Below are positions 53,340-62,107 of a stretch of 64,000 nt of DNA, one piece after another. The DNA comes from Mayfieldus sp963740555 (lineage in GTDB: Bacteria > Actinomycetota > Thermoleophilia > Solirubrobacterales > 70-9), in assembly GCA_963740555.1 (NCBI GenBank), contig CAVUES010000015.1, positions 124,001 to 188,000 on the forward strand, written 5' to 3'. Under the pieces are notes generated by a model, which worked only from the letters and a program-made list of their open reading frames with translations, was not told where the DNA came from and did no database searches. How positions within the stretch are numbered: the stretch's first letter is position 1; every line of letters starts with the position of its first letter. The position numbers were made by a program, and so were the translations under genes.

Positions 53340-53690
53340 ATGCAGGCCATGTATGCGGAGGACGGAATGTTTGACATCTCCGCTGTCTTCACCGATGTCG
53401 CGCCCGCGCGTGGCCACCAGAACATGCGTCGGCAGTGGGAAGAGGTGTGGGAAACTTGGGGCGGGCTCCGCCTCGACCCAGTCGAGGCGTTCGATCTCGG
53501 TGACGGGCGTTACGTCGTCGATGTGCGACTTTGGGGGAAAGGGAAGCGAAGCGGCGTCGAAGTCGATCAGCGCTTCGCTTTCCTCTACACCCTTCGTCCC
53601 GAAGACGAGAAGATCATCCGCGCCCAGCTCTTTTCGGACGTGGCAGCGGCGATCTCCGCAGCGGAGTCATCCGCCTCCCAGACTGCCTGA
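53340..53690 (+). CDS. SnoaL-like protein, N-terminus extended without a start codon
   Basis: NTF2-fold protein; 116 residues from ATG 53340. The same frame stays open and homologous-looking upstream to about 53259 (VFDQFTERFECWNRGELDQM matches the usual first helix), but contains no ATG, GTG or TTG. The natural start may have been ATC 53259 or have been lost beside repeat copy h. Core segments YAEDGMFDISAVF and DQRFAFLYTLRPEDEKI are intact. Confidence 0.72.
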   Translation: MQAMYAEDGMFDISAVFTDVAPARGHQNMRRQWEEVWETWGGLRLDPVEAFDLGDGRYVVDVRLWGKGKRSGVEVDQRFAFLYTLRPEDEKIIRAQLFSDVAAAISAAESSASQTA

Positions 53691-53889
53691 TTCCCGCGTC
53701 CGCGATGTCGGGCCGTCGCTACCGCTCTTCGTGCATTGGAGGCATTTGCTCGACCGCCCTGCCGACCTGCTGAGCCACAGCGTGTGGCTCGCTGACGGGT
53801 CTGCGCGCGGATGTCGTCTACGACCTAGCGGAGGCGCCCCGTCCGACCGGCTCGTCGTGGTCGGCCTCCCGAGTTGTGCGAGGCGGGCG

Positions 53890-54750
53890 CTAGGCGGTTG
53901 CCGAGGCGAGCAGCACCACGTTCGCGAAGCGCAGCGGCTTCGAGCCACCCCCCGCATCCGCTGCGGCCTGCGTGATCGCGTCCCAGGCCTCTTCCTGGGC
54001 CTCGCCTGCGTGCCGCTCGATCATCGCCCGGATCGGGGCGGAGATCGCCCTGATGTAGGCGGTGAAGTGCTCCGGGGAGTCGAACTCGAAGGTGACCTCG
54101 TCCCGCTCCACGGCGACCTTCGAGAACCCACCTCCTTCGAGCAACCCGCCGATGGCAGCGGGGGTGGGCCGGGAGAGGGGCCCGGGCGTTTCGGCCGGGG
54201 GCGGGGGCACGTCCAGTCGCTCCATCGTCGTCCTCATCGGAATCGAGAGGAAGGGGACCTGATCGGGCTCGCCCCACGAGCTGATCGCCATCCGCGCGCC
54301 CGGCTTGAGGAAGCCTCGGATGCGCCCCGCGGCGGCCTCCGCGTCAGGCTCGAAGATGATTCCCCAGCGCGAGACGGCGGCGTCGAAGCTCGCGTGCGGA
54401 AAATCGAGGCTGGAGGCGTCCGACTCCATGAACTCGACGTTGCCCAAGCCGGCCGCCGCCGCGCGTTCACGCCCGAAGGCGAGCATCTCGGCGGAGATGT
54501 CCGTGGCCACAACGCTGCCCTCCGGGCCGGCCTTACGCGCGGCGGTTAGCGCCGGCTCGCCATAGCCGGCGGCGACGTCCAGGACCCGGCTCCCCGCCTG
54601 CACGTCAGCGAGCTCCACCAGCCGCTCGCTGATGTGCCCGGCGGCGCTGTCAGTGAACTCGCTCCACTCCTTCCATCCCACCGCAGCGGAGTCCCACTGC
54701 TTGTGCTGCGCCTCGCGGAAGTCGACCGGGTCGATCGCCTTGGATTCCAT
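53890..54750 (-). CDS. Class I SAM-dependent methyltransferase (UbiE-like)
   Basis: 286 residues. Motif I RVLDVAAGYGEPALTAA, acidic motif II VVATDISAEMLAFG, motif III SLDFPHASFDAAVSRWG and motif VI LKPGARMAIS. The C-terminal ~90 residues form a lid (VTFEFDSPEHFTAYIRA). Probably methylates a small hydrophobic substrate; a quinone or lipid is a guess only. Confidence 0.9.
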   Translation of the reverse strand: MESKAIDPVDFREAQHKQWDSAAVGWKEWSEFTDSAAGHISERLVELADVQAGSRVLDVAAGYGEPALTAARKAGPEGSVVATDISAEMLAFGRERAAAAGLGNVEFMESDASSLDFPHASFDAAVSRWGIIFEPDAEAAAGRIRGFLKPGARMAISSWGEPDQVPFLSIPMRTTMERLDVPPPPAETPGPLSRPTPAAIGGLLEGGGFSKVAVERDEVTFEFDSPEHFTAYIRAISAPIRAMIERHAGEAQEEAWDAITQAAADAGGGSKPLRFANVVLLASATA

Positions 54751-54791
54751 GCTCGCTCCTCCTTACCACCCCATTGCAGTGCACGGCGACG

Positions 54792-54960
54792 CTAACCAAT
54801 TCGGGTCACCGGCGGACTCGCAGTGACGATTGCATCGGTTCCGCGTCGGCTCCGGATGACCAGCAGCACGAGGTCAGGTCGTCCCGTTGCGCCGGCGAAC
54901 CGCAGCGCCTCCCTACGCGTCGTGAATGCGACCGTCTTCCACTGCTCCTTCTCGCGGAGG
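54792..54960 (-). pseudogene. Possible C-terminal gene remnant cut by the insertion sequence
   Basis: The minus strand carries a protein-like tail (TVAFTTRREALRFAGATGRP, DLVLLVIRSRR) ending at 54792, directly abutting the left side of the transposase region. It may be what is left of a gene interrupted by the element; no family recognised. Confidence 0.25.
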
Positions 54961-55007
54961 CTGTCGCATAAACCCCTGCTGTCCGGCCTGTTTTGGACCA
55001 TCCGGAC

Positions 55008-56505
55008 ATGCCACAGAACTTCCTCACACATGACCGAGACCAACCGCTGCTGCTGCCGCCGGACCTGCGCGACTGGCTCCCAGAGGATCACCTCGCCTGG
55101 TTCGTAATCGAGACGGTCGAGGAGCTTGACCTCGAGCCCTTCTACGGCTCCTACCGCGCCGACGGCCATGGCGCAGCGGCGCATGAGCCGAAGATGATGG
55201 TGGGGCTGCTCGCCTATGCCTACGCGGTCGGCGAGCGCTCATCGAGAGGGATCGAGCGCCGCTGCCGCGAGGACGTCGCCTTCCGGGTGATCTGCGCAAC
55301 AAGCGCCCGACCACGCCACGATCGCGCGCTTTCGCGCCGCACAGGAGGCCCTGGCCGACCTCTTCGGCGGGGTGCTCGGCCTCTGCGCCAAGGCCGGGCT
55401 GGTCGAGGTGGGCGTGCTGGCGGTCGACGGGACCAAGCTCGAGGCCTCGGCGTCAAACCACGCCACCCGAAGCTACGAGCAAATCGCCGCCGAGATCCTC
55501 GCCGAGGCGGGGCGGATCGACGCCGCCGAGGACGAGATCCACGGCGATGCGCGAGGCGATGAGCTGCCCGAGCACCTGACCACCCGCGAGGGCCGCCGCG
55601 CCTGGCTTCGGGAGGCAAAGGAGCAGCTTGAGCGCGAGCGCGCCGCGAAGGAGGAGCCGATCCCCCGCGACCGCGCCAAGCGCCTCGAGCTCTGCCGCGA
55701 GCGCCTTGTCGAGGACTGGCAGACGGAGCACCGCGCAAACCGCGCCTACGAGGCCTACCGAGCCCGCGGCGTGATGCGCGACGGGCGCCGTTTCGGTCGC
55801 CCGCCGGACCCATACTCACCGCCCGCTCAACCCGAGGGGAAGCTGAATCTCACCGACCCCGACTCCCGCAACATGAAGGCCTACCGCGGTTACCTGCAGG
55901 GCTTCAACGCCCAGACGGTGACCACCGAGCGACAGATCATCGTCGCCGCCGAGATCGCCCCCGACGGCCTTGACTCACCCAGCTTGGCCCGATGGTCTCG
56001 GCCGCCGAGCGGGAGCTTGAGCAGGTCGGGGTGAAGGAGCCCCCGAGGTGGTGCTGGCGGACGCCGGCTACTGGTCAAACGAGCACATCGACTCGCTGCG
56101 CGAGCGCGGGATCACCCCGCTGGTCGCCCCCGACGCCGACCACAGCAAGGGACCACGAAAGACTCGCCTCGGCGGGCCCTACGACTTCATGCGAAGAGCG
56201 CTCCACAGCGCCAAGGGCGAGGAGCCACTCCGGCGCCAGGTGATGGTCGAGCCCGTGTTCGCCGAGATCAAGCAGATCCGGCGCGCGGGGCGCTTCAAAC
56301 GAGGGGCCGGGCCGCGGTCCGCTCGGAATGGCGCCTCATCGCCGCCACTCACAACCTCCTGAAGCTTTACCGCAGCGGTTTGGCCGGGGGAGCTGAGGGG
56401 GCGCTCAGCGGGTGGGAGGGGGGGGGGTCGCGCGTTGCAGAAGCGGTCCCGCGGGAGCCCCCGTTTCTCAGTCAGCGCGCTCTTCAGTACCGGTGGAAGT
56501 CCTAA
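55008..56505 (+). pseudogene. IS1182-type transposase with several frameshifts
   Basis: Starts at ATG 55008 (QNFLTHDRDQPLLLPPDLRD). The DDE residues are still visible: Asp in LAVDGTKLEASASNHA, Asp in VVLADAGYWSNEHI, Glu in EPVFAEIKQIR. The frame breaks near 55297, 55307, 55979, 56040 and 56303; each break is repaired by restoring one base, mostly in C or G runs, and the last frame continues (EWRLIAATHNLLKLYRSG) to TAA 56505. As read it cannot make an active protein. Terminal inverted repeats were not resolved. Confidence 0.85.
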
Positions 56506-56609
56506 TTTTCGATTTCCAGGCCTCACTGGAGGGGGATACTGAGCGGAGCGTGCGCAGCTCATCCCAAGCGTCAGCTCGGTGCCTCCTATGGTGAGGCTTC
56601 CTATCCGGA

Positions 56610-57692
56610 TTGCTCGGCGTGTTGCTGGCGCCCGCTATGCCGGCGCTGGCCCGCAGCGCCTACGTCGTCAACCAGAACTCCGACAACGTAACGGTGATCG
56701 ACACCGCGACGAATACGACGGTGGGGGCGCCGATCGCGGTTGGCACCAACCCGATCGCGATCGCGATCACCCCGAACGGCGCCCGCGCCTACGTCACCAA
56801 CGCAGTCTCCAACAGCGTCTCGGTGATCGACACCGCCACCAACGCGACGGTGGGGGCGCCGATCACGGTCGGCAGTGAGCCGGCCGCGGTCGCGATCACC
56901 CCGAACGGCGCCCGCGCCTACGTTGCCAACGCAGGCTCCAACAACGTCTCGCTGATCGACACGGCGACCAACACGACGGTGGGGGCGCCGATCGCGGTCG
57001 GCGACTTCCCGGAGGCGGTCGCGATCACCCCCGACCAACCATCGAAGGCGAGCCTCGGCTCCGCCGCAAAGGGGCTGAAGACGACGCTCAGGGCAAGCGG
57101 CTCAACGGACCCCGACGGCCAGATCGCCACCTACAAATTCGACTTCGGCGATGGACGGAGCGCCCAGACCAGCGCCGCCACCGTCCACCACAGCTACAAG
57201 AGGGTCGGCGAGTTCACAGCGCGGCTGACGGTCACCGACAACGAGGGCTGCTCGGGGGCGCTTGTCTTCAGCGGCCAGACCGCCTTCTGCAACGGATCCT
57301 CGAGCGCCTCGGTGACCCGCACAGTGGCCACCGACAAGCTGGGCAAGCTGAGGCGAAACACTGCCAACGGCACCGCGAGGCTGGCCGTCACGGTCCCCGG
57401 CAAGGGGACGCTGAAGCTGTCGGGCAGGGGGGTGGCAATGCAGCGCGCGACCGCGCGCGCCTCGAGCCTCGCCAAGGCCGTGCACCGCAAGGGCACGGTG
57501 AAGCTGCGGATCAAGGCCAGGGGCAAGGCAAAGCGCAAGCTTGAGCGCACGGGAAAGGTCAAGGTCAAGGTCAAGGTCACGTTCACACCCAAGGGCGGCA
57601 CCCCGAACACCCAGACCAAGAGGAGTCAAGCTGGTCAAGAAGCGTTAGGTCGGGGCGGCCCCGCCGTCCTCTATCCGGTCGGTTGCCGCTAG
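56610..57692 (+). CDS. YVTN beta-propeller and PKD-domain surface protein
   Basis: 360 residues. Three tandem YVTN blades (SAYVVNQNSDNVTVIDTATN type) at about 15-145, then a PKD fold (DFGDGRSAQTSAATVHHSY) and a basic Lys-rich C-terminus. N-terminal signal LLGVLLAPAMPALA begins at TTG 56610; an upstream ATG in another frame (56588) suggests a lost base. Near the end (57615-57625) one extra base spoils the expected finish in K-R-V-K-L-V-K-K-R; a PKD/Ig-like secreted adhesin is likely. Confidence 0.7.
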   Translation: MLGVLLAPAMPALARSAYVVNQNSDNVTVIDTATNTTVGAPIAVGTNPIAIAITPNGARAYVTNAVSNSVSVIDTATNATVGAPITVGSEPAAVAITPNGARAYVANAGSNNVSLIDTATNTTVGAPIAVGDFPEAVAITPDQPSKASLGSAAKGLKTTLRASGSTDPDGQIATYKFDFGDGRSAQTSAATVHHSYKRVGEFTARLTVTDNEGCSGALVFSGQTAFCNGSSSASVTRTVATDKLGKLRRNTANGTARLAVTVPGKGTLKLSGRGVAMQRATARASSLAKAVHRKGTVKLRIKARGKAKRKLERTGKVKVKVKVTFTPKGGTPNTQTKRSQAGQEALGRGGPAVLYPVGCR

Positions 57693-57832
57693 GCGGCCGA
57701 CCGGCAGGCCAGGTGCACCACCCCGCTGTCGTACTCTTCGTGGGACCGGAAATCGGTCGCGCTTTGCCGCATCCCGATCAACGTCTCGGGCGTGGGCCAG
57801 CGGTTGACCGTGACCGTGCGTCGGTGCGTCAA
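57689..57832 (-). CDS. Possible small protein or C-terminal remnant
   Basis: From TTG 57832 a 47-residue frame reads TVTVNRWPTPETLIGMRQSA and FRSHEEYDSGVVHLACRSAA, plainly protein-like and without stops. Its stop overlaps the end of the YVTN gene on the other strand. No family recognised. Confidence 0.4.
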   Translation of the reverse strand: MTHRRTVTVNRWPTPETLIGMRQSATDFRSHEEYDSGVVHLACRSAA

Positions 57833-57958
57833 GAATCGGCGTGTTGGCGATCCCTCCGCTACGCACGGATTTCCCCGTCTTCAGCACGCGGACTTTGCGG
57901 CGGACCCAGAATCCGCGTGTTTTGGACTTTCCAAAGGTGCCAATTTGCAGGTACTTCA

Positions 57959-57999
57959 TGCCGGAGGAGGGACTCGAACCCCCGACACGCGGATTATGA
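57959..57999 (-). tRNA. 3' fragment of tRNA-Met (pseudo-tRNA, integration scar)
   Basis: The minus strand carries TCATAATCCGCG, variable TGTC, T arm GGGGGTTCGAGTCCC, and acceptor 3' half CTCCGGC plus A. The sequence 5' of TCATAA does not pair with the TCCGC arm, so the tRNA is cut at the anticodon loop, as tyrosine recombinases do. Confidence 0.7.
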
Positions 58000-58190
58000 T
58001 GACGGCGAGGCGGGGTCATCTGAGGCTGAGTAGGCACGGCTCGGGTGCGGTGAGGTGCCGTCAGTTCGGTTCGAAGTCGGGAGTTGGACGCACAGTTCGA
58101 CGCACGGTTTGGGAGCGATCAGCGGTAGCTGAACGTCTTTTCGAGGCGACGCTGTCGCCAGTGGGAGGGAGTCAGCTGGGGAGCCAGGAC

Positions 58191-58220
58191 GTCGCTGGTT
58201 CAAATCCAGTCGCCCCGACT
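58191..58220 (+). repeat. tRNA-Pro 3'-end copy 1 (direct repeat)
   Basis: GTCGCTGGTTCAAATCCAGT followed by CGCCCCGACT, identical over 30 bases to 60027-60056; T arm and 3' acceptor half with no matching 5' acceptor nearby. Confidence 0.85.
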
Positions 58221-58310
58221 AGGCGAAGCCGCTTCGGCGTTTCCGTCGATCGCGGTGGGTTCGGCATCCTGTTCTTGTCGACCACTCCGTCAACACTGGG
58301 ACCAGCGGAC

Positions 58311-59260
58311 ATGCCTGCCCAAGGTAGCGGGGCCCCCGAGCCGCGAAAGGCCCTGGTCACAGGCGCCACCGGCTTCATCGGAAGCCGACTCGTTGGCGCC
58401 CTTGGTGACGCAGGGTGGAGCGTCAGGTGTCTGGTTCGGGATCGAGGGCGCGTCAGCAGCCTGGCCAAACGGGGTTTTGAGATCCGCCAGGGGGATGTGC
58501 TCAATGCGGACTCGCTGGTTGGCGCCGGTGAGGGCGTTGATGTCGCCTACTACCTGATTCACGCCATGGGGCGTGGTGGGAAGGCCGACTTCGCCGAGCG
58601 GGAGCGTCGCGGGGCGCAAAATTTCGCCGAGATGGCGAGCCGCGAGGGGGTCGGCCGGGTCATCTACCTGGGCGGATTGGGCGACGATCCGAAGTCAGAG
58701 CACCTGCTCAGCCGGCAACGGACGGCGGAGATCCTCTCAGAGCTCGGGCCGCCGCTCACTTACTTCCGAGCCGGGATGGTCGTTGGAGCCGGCAGCGAGT
58801 CCTACCGTACCCTTCGCTATCTGGTCCAGCGGCTGCCGCGATGATCGCGCCCGCCTGGCTCGCGACCCCAACTCAACCGATCGCGCTCGACGACGCGATC
58901 TCCTATCTCTCCCAGGCGCCGAACGTCGCGTCTTCGGAGGGCCGCGAGATCCAGATCGGAGGCCCCGACGTTCTGTCTTACGGCGAGATGCTCGACTGCA
59001 TGGCGGAAGCTCTGGGCGTGCGCAGGCGCCCGAGGCTGCCGGTCCCGCTGCTCACGCCGTGGCTCTCCTCGTTGTGGATCGGCCTGGTGACTCCGGTGGA
59101 TTCGGGAATTGCCCGGCCCCTGATCGAGGGTTTGTCCACGCCGACTACGGTCACCGACCCATCGGGTGCATCGCTGTTCGCCATCAGCCCAATGCCATTC
59201 CCGACTGCTCTGCGCAAGGCCTTGGCCGAGGACGCCGAAGCATCGGTGCCGATCCGGTGA
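58311..59260 (+). pseudogene. NAD(P)-binding epimerase split by a frameshift
   Basis: Atypical SDR (NmrA/YbjT-like). First part 58311-58844: ALVTGATGFIGSRLVGALGD, the segment DVAYYLIHAMG, up to QRLPR and TGA. Second part from ATG 58841 continues the same domain (IAPAWLATPTQPIALDDAIS) to TGA 59258-59260. A single missing base near 58840 restores one open frame; otherwise the two halves form an ATGA-coupled pair. Similar proteins act on sugar nucleotides or sense redox. Confidence 0.72.
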
Positions 59261-59835
59261 TGAGGATGCGAGCCGATCCAGCCGATGCGTGGCGCGGACG
59301 GGTCCGCCTGTTGACAGAACACGTGAAGAACGTCTCGCGCACGGGCTCGGCGAGCTCGGTTCAGGAGGCGGAGATCCTCTTGCCGGAGACAGTCTCATTC
59401 TCGAGCCGGGATTTCCTGCATCGTGCCGCGCGAGCATATTGGCAGTTCATAAGCCGGGTCTCGCTGGGCCTCATTCGTGTGGTCTATGCCGAGAATCACC
59501 AGTCGGTAGTCCTGTTCGCCCGGCCGTTTTCACTGCTTCGGTTCTGCCTGGCGGACTACGAGTTGGGCGAGGACCGGGGCGCCGTCACTTGGGCTATTGA
59601 CCGCGGCCTGCTCGTTGCACGCGACGGGCGGAGGCGGGGCTTCCTGCGGATGTCAATCGAAAGGATGAACGACGATTCCGCCAATGGCCGAGTTCTGTTT
59701 CACGTCCGGATGGAGGTTCAAAATTTCTATCCGTGGCTCCGCGGAAATGGCCGTTTAGCGCGGTTCGGCACCTGGTTTTACAGCCAGACACAACTGCGGA
59801 TTCATCGGATTGTGACGAGAGGGTTTCTTCGGTAG
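59260..59835 (+). CDS. Partner protein of the epimerase, unknown family
   Basis: 191 residues from ATG 59260, overlapping the epimerase stop (TGATG). Segments DFLHRAARAYWQFISRVSLG and LLRFCLADYELGEDRGAVTW look like a single compact alpha/beta domain. In relatives of such epimerases a lipid- or ligand-binding C-terminal domain often follows, so this may be a split-off domain. No name assigned. Confidence 0.65.
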   Translation: MRMRADPADAWRGRVRLLTEHVKNVSRTGSASSVQEAEILLPETVSFSSRDFLHRAARAYWQFISRVSLGLIRVVYAENHQSVVLFARPFSLLRFCLADYELGEDRGAVTWAIDRGLLVARDGRRRGFLRMSIERMNDDSANGRVLFHVRMEVQNFYPWLRGNGRLARFGTWFYSQTQLRIHRIVTRGFLR

Positions 59836-59939
59836 CTCGCAACCTTGACCTTCCACTGTCTGAGATCGGCCGGATCCATTCCGAGATCGATGGGACACGG
59901 TAGTACCGCTTTGGTACCGACCGATGGGTCGTATGTGTC

Positions 59940-59976
59940 CAGATTGTTCAGATGCGTGGACGCAATGGACGATCTG
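59940..59976 (+). other. Imperfect hairpin in gap
   Basis: CAGATTGTTCAGATGCGT pairs (with G-T and a few mismatches) with ACGCAATGGACGATCTG around a GG loop. No U run, so not a clear terminator. Confidence 0.4.
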
Positions 59977-60005
59977 GACGCTCCTGGAAGCATCGACACC
60001 TGATT

Positions 60006-60056
60006 CGCTCGGCTGGGGGCCGAAAGGTCGCTGGTTCAAATCCAGTCGCCCCGACT
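60006..60056 (+). tRNA. tRNA-Pro (GGG) 3' half, copy 2 (pseudo-tRNA)
   Basis: Starts at the anticodon arm (CTCGG-CTGGGGG-CCGAA, anticodon GGG), then variable loop, T arm and 3' acceptor half CGCCCCG plus A. The 5' half is replaced by unrelated sequence. The last 30 bases repeat 58191-58220. Confidence 0.7.
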
Positions 60057-60402
60057 GTTTCAACTCCGCCGTCAGGCGCAACACACGCCTTTCGAGCGCC
60101 GCATGGCCCCGCACGCCAGCGCATCGCGCCCGGCGAGTCAGACACACGCCAGACATATCTCGGCCGTCGCCAGACACAAGAGCCGATGTCAGTCGACGTG
60201 CTGTTAGCGGTGACTGCGCTGGTCAAAGAGCGCTCGCGCTTTTCCTTGCAGGGACAGCCGGCAGAGCTGGGCAATTGCTTTTCGCGCAAAGCGGCAGCGC
60301 CTGGAGCATGAGAAATCTGATTGTTGTTGCGACGCCGGCGGTCACTCGCACCGGATGCCAATCCTATGATCGTCACGATGTCGCCAACGGTTGCGTGGAG
60401 CG
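60057..60402. other. Gap before the GntR gene
   Basis: No gene seen; holds dispersed repeat copy i (60277-60301, TTCGCGCAAAGCGGCAGCG). Confidence 0.55.
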
Positions 60403-61094
60403 GTGGCTAAATCTCCAGGTCCGCGAGGCTTGCGCTCCGCCCGACCGCTGCAGGACCCGCCGACGAAGCGAACTCAGGTCTACGACCGCATTCGCGACGG
60501 CATATTGAGTGGCGAGTTGCCGCGGGAACGCGCCTGTCGCCTTCGGCCTTATCTGAGCAGTTCGGGACCAGCACGATGCCGGTGAGAGAAGCGATTCGGC
60601 TACTCGAGGACGACGGTTTGGTCGAAACCTCTGCTCGACGGTGGAGCCGTGTAGCCATGCCGGGCCTCGAGCTGGCGAGCGATCTTTACCCGATCGTCGG
60701 GTTGCTTGAGAGCTTTGCGGTCGAAAATGGAGAGCCCCCCACGACTGCCCGACTGACAAAAATGCGCACCGCCAACCGCGATCTGCGCGCCGCCGGGCGC
60801 GAGGAGGACGCCGCCGGTTGCATCGATGCCGACACCCGCTTTCACTCCGCGATCGTCGTTGGCGCAAACAACAAGCCCCTCGAAGAGATCATCGATGAGC
60901 TCAAGGCGCGGATGCGCCTCCTGGAGGGCGCGTTCTTCTTCCATGGCGATCGAGTGGCGACCTCAGCGAAGCAGCACGATGAGATCGTCCGCGCGCTGGC
61001 GGCAGGAGACCTGAAAGCAGCGGCCAAGGGCGTGAAGCAAAACTGGGAGTGGGGCCTCAAAGGCGTCAATGAGGCTCTGGCACGCCGCAGTTAG
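60403..61094 (+). pseudogene. GntR-family regulator (FCD type) with a frameshift
   Basis: The N-terminal wHTH (KRTQVYDRIRDGILSGELP) is in one frame and the rest (MPVREAIRLLEDDGLVETSA, then a helical FCD domain with HSAIVVGANNKPL) in another. One G missing in the run near 60525 rejoins them as L-P-R-G-T-R-L-S-P-S-A-L-S-E-Q. Likely once the regulator of the adjacent divergent catabolic genes. Broken as read. Confidence 0.7.
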
Positions 61095-61097
61095 CCG

Positions 61098-62104
61098 TTA
61101 TGGGGAAGCGCGACGAAGCTCGGCGATCACACCGCCGGCAAAAGCGATCATCGCATCGCTCGCGTCAGCGAGCGAACCGGTAAAAAGCGCTGCCCACGCG
61201 CTAGCCCCAGCCCCCGCGGCCTCCGTGACCATGCGCCGAAGCGACGCCGCGCTGCCCGAGGCCACAAATTTGGAGAGCTCGTCGGTTGGCACATCTGATG
61301 CTGACATCCGCCCTGACTTGATGCCCTCGGCAAGCTCGAATGGCATGCTCATCTCCTCTAAAGCCGTATCTGCTGTCGATGCGATCAGCATCGTCGCGAA
61401 CTCACGAGCGTGGTTTGAGATCGACTGGCCATCTTCCAAGATCTCGGTCACCTGCCAACTGACGTAGGGGAGATCGAACCGCTCTCTTCCCTCGCGGCGA
61501 CTGCCTGCGTCTAAGAATTGTCTTGCCAGCGAATCCCGGCGGGGGTCGGCCGGGCTTCCACAATGACCCCATCCGCGATTCTGCCGGCCGCATGTTCGAG
61601 GACTTGCGGGCCACGGGTTCCGATGTAGAGGTCGAACTCGGCGGGCGATTCGAGCTCCAGGGTGACGTCGAGGATCGTGAAGTCGAGCTCGGGGTCGTCA
61701 ACGGTGACCGATTCTCCGCGGGCCAGCCTCTTGATTGCGTCGCTTGCGACCCGGAGATGGCGGGGTCCGCGGCGAATTTGCATTCCCAGAGGGGCCAAGA
61801 CGTGCTCCGGGTTAGCTGTCCCAAGCCGAAAATCCAATCGCGCCGCGGGTAAAGCAGGGTAAGGGTGCTCATCGCTCGGGCCAGTTGCGACGGATGACGG
61901 GTGTAGGGGTTGGTCACCGCCAATCCGAGCGGAATCGAAGTGCGCTCGGCCAGATCGGCTAGAACCACAAACGGATCCAGGTGGAAGGTCTGGTCCGAGA
62001 TCCAAAAGCGGTCAAAACCGAGCTTCGGCCAGGGCTACGACTTCGCGGATCTCCTGCGGGTCGCGCGGAGGGAGCAGGCAGACATGAAACTCGATCTCTG
62101 ACAC
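61098..62104 (-). pseudogene. LLM-class flavin-dependent oxidoreductase, frameshifted
   Basis: Read across frames it gives a full luciferase-like monooxygenase of about 330 residues. Segments: SEIEFHVCLLPPRDPQEIRE from GTG 62104, LGFDRFWISDQTFHLDPFVV, PLGLAVTNPYTRHPSQLARA, LGTANPEHVLAPLGMQIRRG, PAEFDLYIGTRGPQVLEHAA, EMSMPFELAEGIKSGRM, ending at 61098. At least three frame changes. Such enzymes use FMN or F420; close in type to methylene-tetrahydromethanopterin-reductase-like proteins. Starts three bases after the stop of the next gene upstream, as an operon. Confidence 0.72.
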
Positions 62105-62107
62105 GAG

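Noticed and set aside
55008..56505. Programmed frameshifting to explain the transposase breaks.
   Set aside because: Five separate breaks, none at a slippery A/T heptamer of the usual kind; loss of single G/C bases fits better.
58172..58504. Minus-strand frames containing GATGFEPAT-type peptides (also 59948-60376).
   Set aside because: This peptide is the well-known false translation of the antisense of a tRNA T arm; it only confirms the tRNA fragments.
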